Below are positions 1 through 6,143 of a stretch of 9,484 nucleotides of DNA, in pieces. The translations under genes and the position numbers were made by a program. Source of the stretch: Treponema sp. (GTDB lineage: Bacteria; Spirochaetota; Spirochaetia; Treponematales; Breznakiellaceae). Numbering within the stretch: position 1 is the stretch's first letter; every line of letters begins with the position of its first letter. The stretch lies in contig JAISRD010000050.1 in assembly GCA_031273835.1 (NCBI GenBank), forward strand, positions 1 through 9,484, written 5' to 3'. The notes under the pieces are model-generated. The model had not been told where the DNA came from. It saw only the letters and a program-made list of their open reading frames with translations, and did no database searches.

Positions 1-684
1 GTGATCATTTCCGCCCCCGCCAAGGGCAAGGAAAAGAAGATCCCCACCTTTGTCATGGGGGTCAACAACGATAAATACAATCCGGCCAGTGATCATGTTA
101 TTTCCAACGCCAGTTGTACCACCAACTGCCTGGCCCCGGTGGTGTATGTACTGCTCAAGGAAGGGATCGGCATAGAGACCGGCCTTATGACGACGATACA
201 CTCCTATACGGCCACCCAGAAAACCGTGGACGGCCCCTCAAAGAAGGACTGGCGGGGCGGACGGGCCGCGGCGGTGAATATCATCCCCTCCACCACCGGT
301 GCGGCAAAGGCCGTGGGCGAAGTGCTCCCCGAAACCAAGGGTAAACTTACCGGTATGAGCTTCCGGGTGCCCACCCCCACGGGTTCCGTGGTGGATCTGA
401 CCTTCCGTTCGGCAAAGGATACCTCGATTGAGGAGATCAACGCCGCCTTAAAGAAGGCCGCCGAAGGCTATCTCAAGGGGGTCCTTGAATTCCAGAGCGA
501 CGAGATTGTCTCCACCGACATTATCCACAATACCAATACCTCGATTTACGACAGCCTCGCCACCCTGCAGAACAATCTGCCCGGGGAGAAGCGTTTCTTC
601 AAGGTGGTTTCCTGGTACGACAACGAGTGGGGTTATTCCAATAAGGTGGTGGACCTCCTCAAGTACATCGACGGCAAAAAATAA
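1..684 (+). CDS. gap: Glyceraldehyde-3-phosphate dehydrogenase, 3' part (5' end outside the window)
   Basis: This NAD(P)-dependent glycolytic enzyme converts glyceraldehyde-3-phosphate, phosphate and NAD+ to 1,3-bisphosphoglycerate in the cytosol. The 227 visible residues cover the end of the NAD domain and the whole catalytic domain. The active-site motif SNASCTTNC places the catalytic Cys at visible residue 39 (codon 115-117), and TTIHSYTATQ gives the catalytic His at 67. STTGAAKA and SFRVPT (Arg 122) form the phosphate-binding region, and WYDNEWGYS (205-213) supplies the nicotinamide-contacting Asn 208. Family members are about 335-350 residues, so roughly 110-120 N-terminal residues, including the Rossmann GxGxxG, are missing to the left. 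The GTG at position 1 is an internal valine, not a start. The stop is TAA at 682-684. There is one extra residue between Cys and His compared with E. coli GapA. pgk follows after 167 nt, the usual glycolytic pairing. Confidence 0.97.
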   Translation: MIISAPAKGKEKKIPTFVMGVNNDKYNPASDHVISNASCTTNCLAPVVYVLLKEGIGIETGLMTTIHSYTATQKTVDGPSKKDWRGGRAAAVNIIPSTTGAAKAVGEVLPETKGKLTGMSFRVPTPTGSVVDLTFRSAKDTSIEEINAALKKAAEGYLKGVLEFQSDEIVSTDIIHNTNTSIYDSLATLQNNLPGEKRFFKVVSWYDNEWGYSNKVVDLLKYIDGKK

Positions 685-699
685 GGGGCCGGGAAAAGG

Positions 700-718
700 G
701 CGGGGTATGAGGCCCCGC
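700..718 (+). other. Small GC-rich hairpin after gap
   Basis: GCGGGG at 700-705 can pair with CCCCGC at 713-718 around a 7-nt loop, 16 nt after the gap stop. No run of T follows, so it is not a convincing intrinsic terminator. It could serve as a processing or 3'-stabilising hairpin. It may equally be chance in GC-rich DNA. Confidence 0.25.
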
Positions 719-739
719 GAATGAACGGCGGCCGCAGGG

Positions 740-829
740 AACGCGGAGAAGGTGCGAAGGGAAACAGGCATTATGGTATACTTTGCCGGGGGCCCGGGGG
801 CTCCCTTCTGTGCGGATCTTTGCGGTTTT
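740..829. repeat. Degenerate inverted repeat with GCG-ended units, gap-pgk spacer
   Basis: Reading the minus strand of 731-762 gives successive short units ending in GCAC, GCG and GCGG after pyrimidine-rich leaders. The plus strand of 802-827 gives the same kind of units, ending in TGTGCGG and CTTTGCGG. The inner arms GAAGGGA (756-762) and TCCCTTC (802-808) are exact complements of 7 bp, and the outer parts match only loosely. The 10-mer CTTTGCGGTT (818-827) recurs exactly at 4188-4197 in the livK-livH spacer, which has the same arm-loop-arm layout. Between the arms lies a GC-rich loop and a lone TATACT at 777-782 without a recognisable -35. The rest of the 167-nt spacer shows no gene. This looks like a dispersed intergenic repeat. 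Its identity as a family is inferred from two copies only. Confidence 0.45.
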
Positions 830-840
830 CTTTTTTTATT

Positions 841-846
841 AAGGAG
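841..846 (+). promoter_or_regulatory. Ribosome binding site of pgk, preceded by a T-rich tract
   Basis: AAGGAG lies 5 nt before the ATG at 852, which fixes the pgk start. Directly upstream, 826-840 is almost pure T (one C, one A). In mRNA this U-rich tract could act as a ribosome protein S1 docking site, but no data here show that. Confidence 0.8.
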
Positions 847-851
847 AAAAG

Positions 852-2117
852 ATGGCGATAAAAACAATCAAATCCCTTGATCTTAAGGGGAAGCGTATCA
901 TCATGAGGGTAGACTTTAACGTACCCATGAAGGACGGCGTTGTGCAGGACGATACCCGGATTACCGCGGCCCTGCCCACGATCAAGTACATCCTGGACCA
1001 GGGGGTAAAGACCCTCACCTTGATGAGCCACCTGGGGGACCCTTCCAAGGATACCAAGAAGGCCAGGGAAAAGGCTGAAAAGGACGGCAAGACCTTTGAC
1101 GAAGCCGCCTATATCAGGGGCAAACACCGCATGGCCCCGGTGGCGGCCTATCTGGAAAAAAAGCTGGGGAAGCCGGTGATCTTTGCCGGGGAAGACGGCT
1201 GCTATGGGAAAAAGGCCTTTATCGAGGCCCAGGCCGCCGGGGCGGTGATCATGCTGGAAAATACCCGCTTCCATAAGGAAGAAACTTCCAAGGAAGCGGA
1301 CGAGCGGGATAAGCTCGCCAGGGAGCTGGCCTCCTACGGTGAAATTTTTGTCAACGACGCCTTCGGCACGGCCCACCGGGATCACGCCTCCACGGCCTCC
1401 ATTGCCAAATTTGTTCCGGTTTCGGCGGCGGGCTTCCTCATGGAAAAGGAAGTACAGTTCCTTGAGCCGATTGTTACCGATCCGGTAAAACCCCTGGTGG
1501 CGATTATCGGGGGCGCCAAGGTATCGAGCAAGATCGCCGTACTGGAAAGCCTTCTTAAAAACGCGTCGGCCCTGGTTATCGGCGGCGGCATGGCCTATAC
1601 CTTCCTCAAAGCCCAGGGGCACGGGGTAGGCAAATCCCTGGTTGAGGACGATCAGATCGATACCGCGAAGAGCATACTCGCGGCGGCGGAAAAAGCCGGG
1701 GCGGCGATCGTTCTTCCCGTGGATCAGGTGGGGGCGGAAAGCTTTGACGCCGCCGTCAAACCCGTAGCGGTGGACGGTCCCGATTTGAACGACAGCCTTA
1801 TGGGCCTTGACGTGGGTCCCAGGACGCTTGCCAAATACAAGGAAGTGCTTGCCGGGGCCAAAACCATCGTGTGGAACGGCCCCGTGGGGGTGTTTGAGTT
1901 CGACGCCTTCGCCAGGGGTACCGAAGAAGTGGCAAAGCTCGTGGCCGAAGCCACAGGCCGGGGGGCCGTTACCGTGGTGGGCGGCGGCGATTCCGTGGCG
2001 GCGGTGAATAAATTTAAGCTTGCCTCACAGATGAGCCATGTCTCCACCGGCGGCGGCGCTTCCCTGGAACTGCTTGAGGGCAGGAAGCTGCCGGGGATCG
2101 AAGTCTGCCGGGGTTAG
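852..2117 (+). CDS. pgk: Phosphoglycerate kinase
   Basis: This cytosolic enzyme transfers the phosphate of 1,3-bisphosphoglycerate to ADP, the first ATP-forming step of glycolysis. The 421 residues are complete and slightly longer than the usual 390-415. The N-terminal domain carries RVDFNVP (19-25), DDTRI with Arg 36, SHLGDP (59-64), LENTRF with Arg 139 and GTAHRDHAS with Arg 176. The C-terminal nucleotide domain carries GGAKV (220-224), WNGPVGVFE (341-349) and GGGDS (377-381). Two details are unusual. The arginine of the near-universal SHLGRP, which contacts 3-phosphoglycerate, is Asp 63. A lysine-rich stretch of about 20 residues then follows before the helix that resumes at KHRMAPVA. The other basic-patch residues are kept, so activity is expected. 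I believe this is a treponemal trait, from memory. AAGGAG sits 5 nt before the ATG, and tpiA starts 35 nt after the TAG. Confidence 0.98.
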   Translation: MAIKTIKSLDLKGKRIIMRVDFNVPMKDGVVQDDTRITAALPTIKYILDQGVKTLTLMSHLGDPSKDTKKAREKAEKDGKTFDEAAYIRGKHRMAPVAAYLEKKLGKPVIFAGEDGCYGKKAFIEAQAAGAVIMLENTRFHKEETSKEADERDKLARELASYGEIFVNDAFGTAHRDHASTASIAKFVPVSAAGFLMEKEVQFLEPIVTDPVKPLVAIIGGAKVSSKIAVLESLLKNASALVIGGGMAYTFLKAQGHGVGKSLVEDDQIDTAKSILAAAEKAGAAIVLPVDQVGAESFDAAVKPVAVDGPDLNDSLMGLDVGPRTLAKYKEVLAGAKTIVWNGPVGVFEFDAFARGTEEVAKLVAEATGRGAVTVVGGGDSVAAVNKFKLASQMSHVSTGGGASLELLEGRKLPGIEVCRG

Positions 2118-2140
2118 GACCGGCTCAATTATTTGAAAGT

Positions 2141-2146
2141 AAGGAG
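2141..2146 (+). promoter_or_regulatory. Ribosome binding site of tpiA
   Basis: AAGGAG lies 6 nt before the ATG at 2153, inside the 35-nt pgk-tpiA spacer. No terminator or promoter is visible in the spacer, which supports co-transcription with pgk. Confidence 0.8.
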
Positions 2147-2152
2147 TAAGAC

Positions 2153-2902
2153 ATGCGCGGTTATTACATAGCGGGAAACTGGAAGATGCACAAAACCCGG
2201 GCCGAAGCCGCCGAACTGGCTAAGGCCCTTGTCGAACAGCTCAGGGACGGCAAACACAAATACCTGGTGGCCCCGAGTTTTACCCTGCTGGAGACGGTGG
2301 GTCCCCTTCTTAAGGGGAGCAACATAGTTCTGGGGGCCCAGAATATGGCCGCCGAAGAACAGGGCGCCCATACCGGGGAAACGTCGGTATTGCAGCTTAA
2401 GGACCTGGGGGTCGGCACGGTGATACTCGGCCACAGTGAAAGACGGCACGTATACAAGGAAGATGACGCCCTTATCAACAAAAAGGTAAGGCTTGCCCTT
2501 AAGCAGGGCCTGGACGTGATACTCTGTATCGGGGAGCTCCTTGAGGAACGGGAGGCGGGCAATGCCGAGGCGGTCTGCGAAACCCAGACCGTGAAGGGCC
2601 TTGAAGGGGTGTCGGCGGAGGATCTTTCCCGGGTAACCCTTGCCTACGAACCTGTATGGGCAATAGGGACAGGGAAGACCGCCACGCCGGAAGACGCCGA
2701 CGCGATTCACGGTTCTGTGCGGGCTGTGATCCGCAGGCTCTACGGGGAAAGCGCCGCCCAAAGGATCATCATCCAGTACGGCGGCTCGGTAAAGCCCGAC
2801 AACGCGGCCCAGTTAATGGCAAAAGAAAATATAGACGGCGCCCTGGTGGGCGGCGCGGCCCTCAAGGCCGATTCCTTTGTTCCCATAGCCAAGTTCGCGT
2901 AA
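2153..2902 (+). CDS. tpiA: Triosephosphate isomerase
   Basis: This enzyme interconverts dihydroxyacetone phosphate and glyceraldehyde-3-phosphate and acts as a cytosolic dimer of TIM barrels. The 249 residues match the family length of about 250. Visible catalytic motifs are AGNWKMHK with Asn 9 and Lys 11, GHSERR with the electrophilic His 94, and AYEPVWAIGTG with the base Glu 166 followed by the flexible loop 6. Phosphate-binding motifs are YGGSVKPDN (209-217) and GALVGGAAL near the C-terminus. Nothing is missing. It follows pgk by 35 nt with a good ribosome binding site. No hairpin plus T-run is seen after its TAA, so read-through toward livK, 82 nt downstream, cannot be excluded. Confidence 0.98.
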   Translation: MRGYYIAGNWKMHKTRAEAAELAKALVEQLRDGKHKYLVAPSFTLLETVGPLLKGSNIVLGAQNMAAEEQGAHTGETSVLQLKDLGVGTVILGHSERRHVYKEDDALINKKVRLALKQGLDVILCIGELLEEREAGNAEAVCETQTVKGLEGVSAEDLSRVTLAYEPVWAIGTGKTATPEDADAIHGSVRAVIRRLYGESAAQRIIIQYGGSVKPDNAAQLMAKENIDGALVGGAALKADSFVPIAKFA

Positions 2903-2923
2903 TTATTCAGACGGCCCGCCCGC

Positions 2924-2952
2924 TGGACATTTGTATAAATAAGCGTTAGTAT
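2924..2952 (+). promoter_or_regulatory. Candidate sigma70-type promoter of livK
   Basis: TGGACA at 2924-2929 (5 of 6 to TTGACA) is separated by 17 nt from TAGTAT at 2947-2952 (4 of 6 to TATAAT), in the 82-nt tpiA-livK gap. Initiation would fall near 2959, giving a leader of about 26 nt. A better -10 look-alike, TATAAA at 2934-2939, has no partner -35 at a usable distance. This is pattern matching only. Confidence 0.4.
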
Positions 2953-2955
2953 CGG

Positions 2956-2976
2956 CCTTAAACATATCCTTTAAGG
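2956..2976 (+). promoter_or_regulatory. Hairpin overlapping the livK Shine-Dalgarno sequence
   Basis: CCTTAAA (2956-2962) is exactly complementary to TTTAAGG (2970-2976) around a 7-nt loop. The 3' arm contains the first half of the ribosome binding site AAGGAGGG (2973-2980) that serves the ATG at 2985. If the transcript starts upstream of 2956, the fold would partly hide the site. A start near 2959 would remove the 5' arm. It is AT-rich and weak, so a regulatory role is speculative. Confidence 0.3.
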
Positions 2977-2984
2977 AGGGAACA

Positions 2985-4115
2985 ATGAAAAAAGGTTTAT
3001 TCCTTTTAATGGCGCTGCTTTGTACCATTTCCATGGTTTTTGCGGCCCCAAACGATACTGTCGCCATCGGCGCGGTACTTCCCCTTTCCGGACAGGTCGC
3101 CTTCTACGGTACCGAGTCCAGGGACGGGGTGCTGTTGGCCATTGAGCAGATCAACGCTGCCGGCGGCCTTTTGGGTAAAAAACTTACCCTTATCGCCGAA
3201 GATGATGAAGGGGATTCCGCCAAATCGGTAAACGCCTTCACCAAGCTTACCAGAAGGGACAAGGTTTCCTATGTTATCGGGTCCAGTACTTCCGGCGCTA
3301 CCCAGTCGATGACGGCCCTTGCCCAGAGGAGCAAGGTTGTCCTGATCTCGCCCTCGGCCACCAATACGGCGGTTACCCGGGCGGGCAATTACATCTTCCG
3401 GGCCTGTTTTATCGACCCCTTCCAGGGCGTGGTGGGCGCGGACTTTGCCTTCGACACCCTTAAAGCCCGCCGGGCCGCGGTTCTGTATGACGCCGGCGCC
3501 GATTACAATACCGGCCTGGCCGATTCGTTCAAGGCCCAGTTTAAGAAAAACGGCGGACAGATCGTCGCCGACGAAGCTTATCAGACCGGGGATGTGGACT
3601 TTAAGGCCCAGGTAACCCGTATCAAGGCCGCTAATCCCGATCTGGTCTACCTTCCCAACTATTACAACGACGTGGCCCTCCAGGCCAAGCAGCTCCGGGC
3701 CCAGGGAATCAGGAGCCCCCTTCTGGGCGGCGACGGCTGGGACGGGCTGGTTGACAACGCCGGCGACGAGGCCCTTAACGGCTTCTGGTCCTCCGGCTTT
3801 GCGGCGGATACCACCGATCCGAGGGGCCAGACCTTTGTTAAGGCCTTTGAAGCCAAGTTCAAAAGAACCGCTTCCCAGTTTGCGGCTCTTGGTTATGACA
3901 CGATGATGCTGATAGCAAACGGCATTAAAGCCGCCGGGACCTTCGACACCGTCAAGGTAAAGGACGCTATGGCAAAGCTTAACGGCCCCTATGTGACGGG
4001 GAATATCCGTTTCGATTCCAACCGCGACCCGATTAAGGGCGCCGCGATCCTTGAAATCGTCAGGAAGGGCGGCAGGCTTGCCAACGCGTATAAGACCACG
4101 GTGAATCCCAAGTGA
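2985..4115 (+). CDS. livK: Branched-chain amino acid ABC transporter, periplasmic substrate-binding protein
   Basis: This protein captures leucine, isoleucine or valine (or a related amino acid) in the periplasm and delivers it to the LivHM channel. It has 376 residues. Residues 1-20 form a signal peptide with a KK start, a hydrophobic core and a VFA|A type I cleavage site. The Cys at 13 is not in a proper lipobox, so a soluble rather than lipid-anchored protein is predicted. The mature part is a type I periplasmic-binding fold (Peripla_BP_6). It opens with IGAVLPLSG and has the ligand loops SSTSGAT (100-106) and ISPSAT (121-126), which correspond to the LIV-binding-protein contacts. The start is fixed by AAGGAGGG four nt upstream. 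It is first in the liv operon and separated from livH by 139 nt containing an inverted repeat, a layout that often gives the binding protein higher expression. Exact substrate cannot be read from sequence. Confidence 0.93.
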   Translation: MKKGLFLLMALLCTISMVFAAPNDTVAIGAVLPLSGQVAFYGTESRDGVLLAIEQINAAGGLLGKKLTLIAEDDEGDSAKSVNAFTKLTRRDKVSYVIGSSTSGATQSMTALAQRSKVVLISPSATNTAVTRAGNYIFRACFIDPFQGVVGADFAFDTLKARRAAVLYDAGADYNTGLADSFKAQFKKNGGQIVADEAYQTGDVDFKAQVTRIKAANPDLVYLPNYYNDVALQAKQLRAQGIRSPLLGGDGWDGLVDNAGDEALNGFWSSGFAADTTDPRGQTFVKAFEAKFKRTASQFAALGYDTMMLIANGIKAAGTFDTVKVKDAMAKLNGPYVTGNIRFDSNRDPIKGAAILEIVRKGGRLANAYKTTVNPK

Positions 4116-4130
4116 TCTTTAATTAACCTT

Positions 4131-4138
4131 AAGGAGGA
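4131..4138 (+). promoter_or_regulatory. Orphan Shine-Dalgarno-like sequence after livK
   Basis: AAGGAGGA, within CCTTAAGGAGGA (4127-4138), closely resembles the livK ribosome binding site context CCTTTAAGGAGGGA (2968-2981). No start codon lies within a useful distance downstream. The GCG-unit repeat begins right at this site. It may be a remnant of the original livH initiation region displaced by the repeat, which is an inference. Confidence 0.35.
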
Positions 4139-4221
4139 CGCAAAGGGAAGAAAAAACAAAGCCTTCCGGCCAAAAAACCTTTGCGTCCTTTGCGGTTAGC
4201 TGTTCTCTGCGCCTTAGCGCT
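4135..4221. repeat. Inverted repeat with tandem ~9-bp units, livK-livH spacer
   Basis: AGGACGCAAAGG (4135-4146) is the exact complement of CCTTTGCGTCCT (4178-4189), 12 bp with a 31-nt loop. The right arm runs on as degenerate 9-bp units: CCTTTGCGT (4178-4186), CCTTTGCGG (4187-4195), then weaker copies CTCTGCGCC and TTAGCGCTT (to 4221). The last part also forms a small GCGC-CTTA-GCGC hairpin (4209-4220) followed by TTAAATTGTTTT, a poor terminator. In RNA the 12-bp stem lies just after the livK stop and could protect the livK 3' end or damp read-through into livHMGF. The 10-mer CTTTGCGGTT is shared with 818-827. No coding sequence is seen in the 139-nt spacer. Confidence 0.6.
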
Positions 4222-4245
4222 TAAATTGTTTTGGTCTGCGGGAAA

Positions 4246-4254
4246 AGAGGTGAT
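4246..4254 (+). promoter_or_regulatory. Ribosome binding site deciding the livH start
   Basis: AGAGGTGAT directly abuts the ATG at 4255 and matches the extended anti-Shine-Dalgarno complement (GAGGTGAT). An in-frame TTG at 4231 would add eight residues but has no ribosome binding site, so ATG 4255 is preferred. Confidence 0.7.
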
Positions 4255-5142
4255 ATGATAGTTCTGCAGCAATTAATAAACGGCGTATCCTTGGGTTCCA
4301 TCTACGCCCTCATTGCCCTGGGCTATACCATGGTGTACGGTATAGTTCTTCTTATCAATTTCGCCCATGGCGATATTCTTATGGTCGGGGCTTATTCGGC
4401 CTTTTTTGTGCTGGGCGCCATCGGTTCCGGCCCTTTGGGCATGCTTGCGGCCTTTGTCGTTTCGATGATAGTCTGCGCCGGTTTCGGCATCAGCATTGAA
4501 CGCCTTGCCTACCGCCCCCTGCGTTCCGCCCCCCGGCTCAATTCCCTTATTACCGCCATAGCGGTAAGCCTGATCCTGGAAAACGGCGCCCGTGTACTGC
4601 CCTTTATCGGCCCCAACCCCCGCCAATTTCCCAGCCCCGAGGAGGTTAATATCCCCCTGGGCCGTCTTTCAGTTTCAAATATCCAGATAATTGTGGTTAT
4701 CCTTTCGGCCCTGCTGATGCTGGGACTGAACTATATCATAAATTATACCAAGCGGGGCAAGGCAATGCGGGCCGTCTCCTTTGACGTTAATACCGCAAGC
4801 CTTATGGGGATTTCCGTAAACGGGATCATATCCTTTACCTTCGCCCTCGGTTCGGTGCTGGCCGCGGCGGGCGGCGTCCTTTACGCCTCGGCCTATCCTC
4901 AGGTAACCCCCCTTATGGGGATGATGCCCGGCCTTAAGGCCTTTGTCGCGGCGGTTTTGGGAGGCATAGGTTCCATACCCGGGGCCATGCTCGGGGGTTT
5001 CATACTCGGCATAGCGGAAACCATGACCAAGGGCTTTATTTCCAGCCAGTACAGCGACGCCATTTCATTCGGCATATTGATCGTCGTTTTGCTGATCAAA
5101 CCCACGGGCATACTGGGCCGCAAGGCAAGGATAAAGGTGTAG
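4255..5142 (+). CDS. livH: Branched-chain amino acid ABC transporter, permease LivH
   Basis: One of the two inner-membrane subunits that form the amino acid channel with LivM. From ATG 4255 it has 295 residues, the usual length. It is highly hydrophobic, consistent with about eight membrane segments. The N-terminal signature LINGVSLGSIYALIALGYTM and INFAHGD are typical LivH. The cytoplasmic loop GKAMRAVSFDVNTASLMGIS (about residues 170-190) is the EAA-like site that docks the ATPases. AAVLGGIGSIPGAMLGG and the C-terminal KPTGILGR also match the family closely. A longer version from TTG 4231 is possible but unsupported. livM starts 2 nt after its TAG, so translation is probably coupled. Confidence 0.95.
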   Translation: MIVLQQLINGVSLGSIYALIALGYTMVYGIVLLINFAHGDILMVGAYSAFFVLGAIGSGPLGMLAAFVVSMIVCAGFGISIERLAYRPLRSAPRLNSLITAIAVSLILENGARVLPFIGPNPRQFPSPEEVNIPLGRLSVSNIQIIVVILSALLMLGLNYIINYTKRGKAMRAVSFDVNTASLMGISVNGIISFTFALGSVLAAAGGVLYASAYPQVTPLMGMMPGLKAFVAAVLGGIGSIPGAMLGGFILGIAETMTKGFISSQYSDAISFGILIVVLLIKPTGILGRKARIKV

Positions 5143-5144
5143 GT

Positions 5145-6143
5145 ATGGAAAATTCAGCCTTTCCCCTTCGCTCAACCCTTATTCTTGCCGTTACCGGCGT
5201 TCTGGGGATAACCCTTCCCCTGCTTCTGATGTTTGCCGGCGTACTCGACGACTACCTGGCCCGCATTCTTGTGATCGGGGGGGTCAACGCGATAATGGCA
5301 ATGTCGGTCAACATGATCGTGGGCATTACCGGACAGCTTTCCCTGGGGCAGGCGGGTTTTTTGGCCATAGGCGCCTACGCGTGTATTTTCTTTAACCTTG
5401 ACCTGGGCTTTCCCCTTCCCCTGGCGGCGGCCTGCGCGGTCCTCCTGACCGCCTTTGCCGGTTTTCTTATCGGTTTTCCGGTGCTCAAGCTTTCGGGAGA
5501 TTACCTTGCGATTGTAACCCTTGGCTTCGGGGAAATTATACGGGTTGTTTTTATCAACCTGAAAAACCTTACCGGCGGGCCCAACGGCAGGCAGTTTACG
5601 ACTATTATGATCATGGACACGAGGTTCGGCTTTGTGGTCGTTACGGGGCTCCTGATTGCGGTGCTTGCCCTTTTACAGAATTTTCTCCGCTCCAGTTACG
5701 GCCGGGCGATAATGGCCTGCCGGGAGGATGAAATCGCCGCCAATTCCTGTGGTATCAGTATCTTCCGTTATAAGATGGTCGGCTTTGTCATTGCCTCGTT
5801 TATCGCCGGCATAGGGGGCTGTCTCTATGCCATGGTAAACGGCTTTGTAAAGCCCGGGGACGCCCAGTTTCTCAGATCCATTGATTTCCTGATCTATGTG
5901 GTCTTGGGCGGCATGGGTTCCATGACCGGCTCCATACTGGCCGCCTATGTGTTAACCTCCCTCCAGGAATTGCTGCGCTTCCTCCAGGATTACCGGCTGC
6001 TGATTTATCCCCTTATTCTGATCTTTGTCATGCTCTTCCGGCCCCAGGGCCTTTTGGGGATGAAGGAGCTTTCCTTTGTGGGCCTTTTTGACCGTGTTCG
6101 GGATATGCTGGGGGGCCGCGGGAAAAAGGAGGAAACGCCGTGA
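5145..6143 (+). CDS. livM: Branched-chain amino acid ABC transporter, permease LivM
   Basis: Second membrane subunit of the Liv channel, pairing with LivH. The 332 residues form many hydrophobic segments. Family motifs are GITGQLSLGQAGFLAIGAYA near residues 60-80, LKLSGDYLAIVTLGFGEIIR in the middle, the docking loop GRAIMACREDEIAANSCGIS, VVLGGMGSMTGS and the C-terminal FRPQGLLGMKEL. The charged tail after that is cytoplasmic. Length agrees with short LivM proteins (about 290-360). E. coli LivM is longer at its N-terminus, so absence of that extension is not a truncation. The ATG lies 2 nt after livH with an AAAGG-type site inside livH. The stop overlaps the livG start by 4 nt. Confidence 0.95.
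   Translation: MENSAFPLRSTLILAVTGVLGITLPLLLMFAGVLDDYLARILVIGGVNAIMAMSVNMIVGITGQLSLGQAGFLAIGAYACIFFNLDLGFPLPLAAACAVLLTAFAGFLIGFPVLKLSGDYLAIVTLGFGEIIRVVFINLKNLTGGPNGRQFTTIMIMDTRFGFVVVTGLLIAVLALLQNFLRSSYGRAIMACREDEIAANSCGISIFRYKMVGFVIASFIAGIGGCLYAMVNGFVKPGDAQFLRSIDFLIYVVLGGMGSMTGSILAAYVLTSLQELLRFLQDYRLLIYPLILIFVMLFRPQGLLGMKELSFVGLFDRVRDMLGGRGKKEETP
6126..6132 (+). promoter_or_regulatory. Ribosome binding site supporting the GTG start of livG
   Basis: AAGGAGG within the end of livM is 7 nt before GTG 6140. The GTG overlaps the livM stop as GTGA (6140-6143), a classic translational-coupling junction. This justifies a non-ATG start. Confidence 0.75.

Noticed and set aside
1..3. GTG as the start of gap
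   Set aside because: It is an internal valine of a conserved GAPDH segment (VIISAPAKG). The NAD-binding half lies outside the window.
771..1622. Long minus-strand open frame (283 codons) opposite pgk
   Set aside because: It lies antisense to an unmistakable pgk, has no ribosome binding site of its own, and its residue make-up is that of a reverse-frame shadow in GC-rich DNA.
2934..2939. TATAAA as the livK -10 box
   Set aside because: It is a good hexamer, but no -35 match lies 15-19 nt upstream. The TGGACA/TAGTAT pair has proper spacing.
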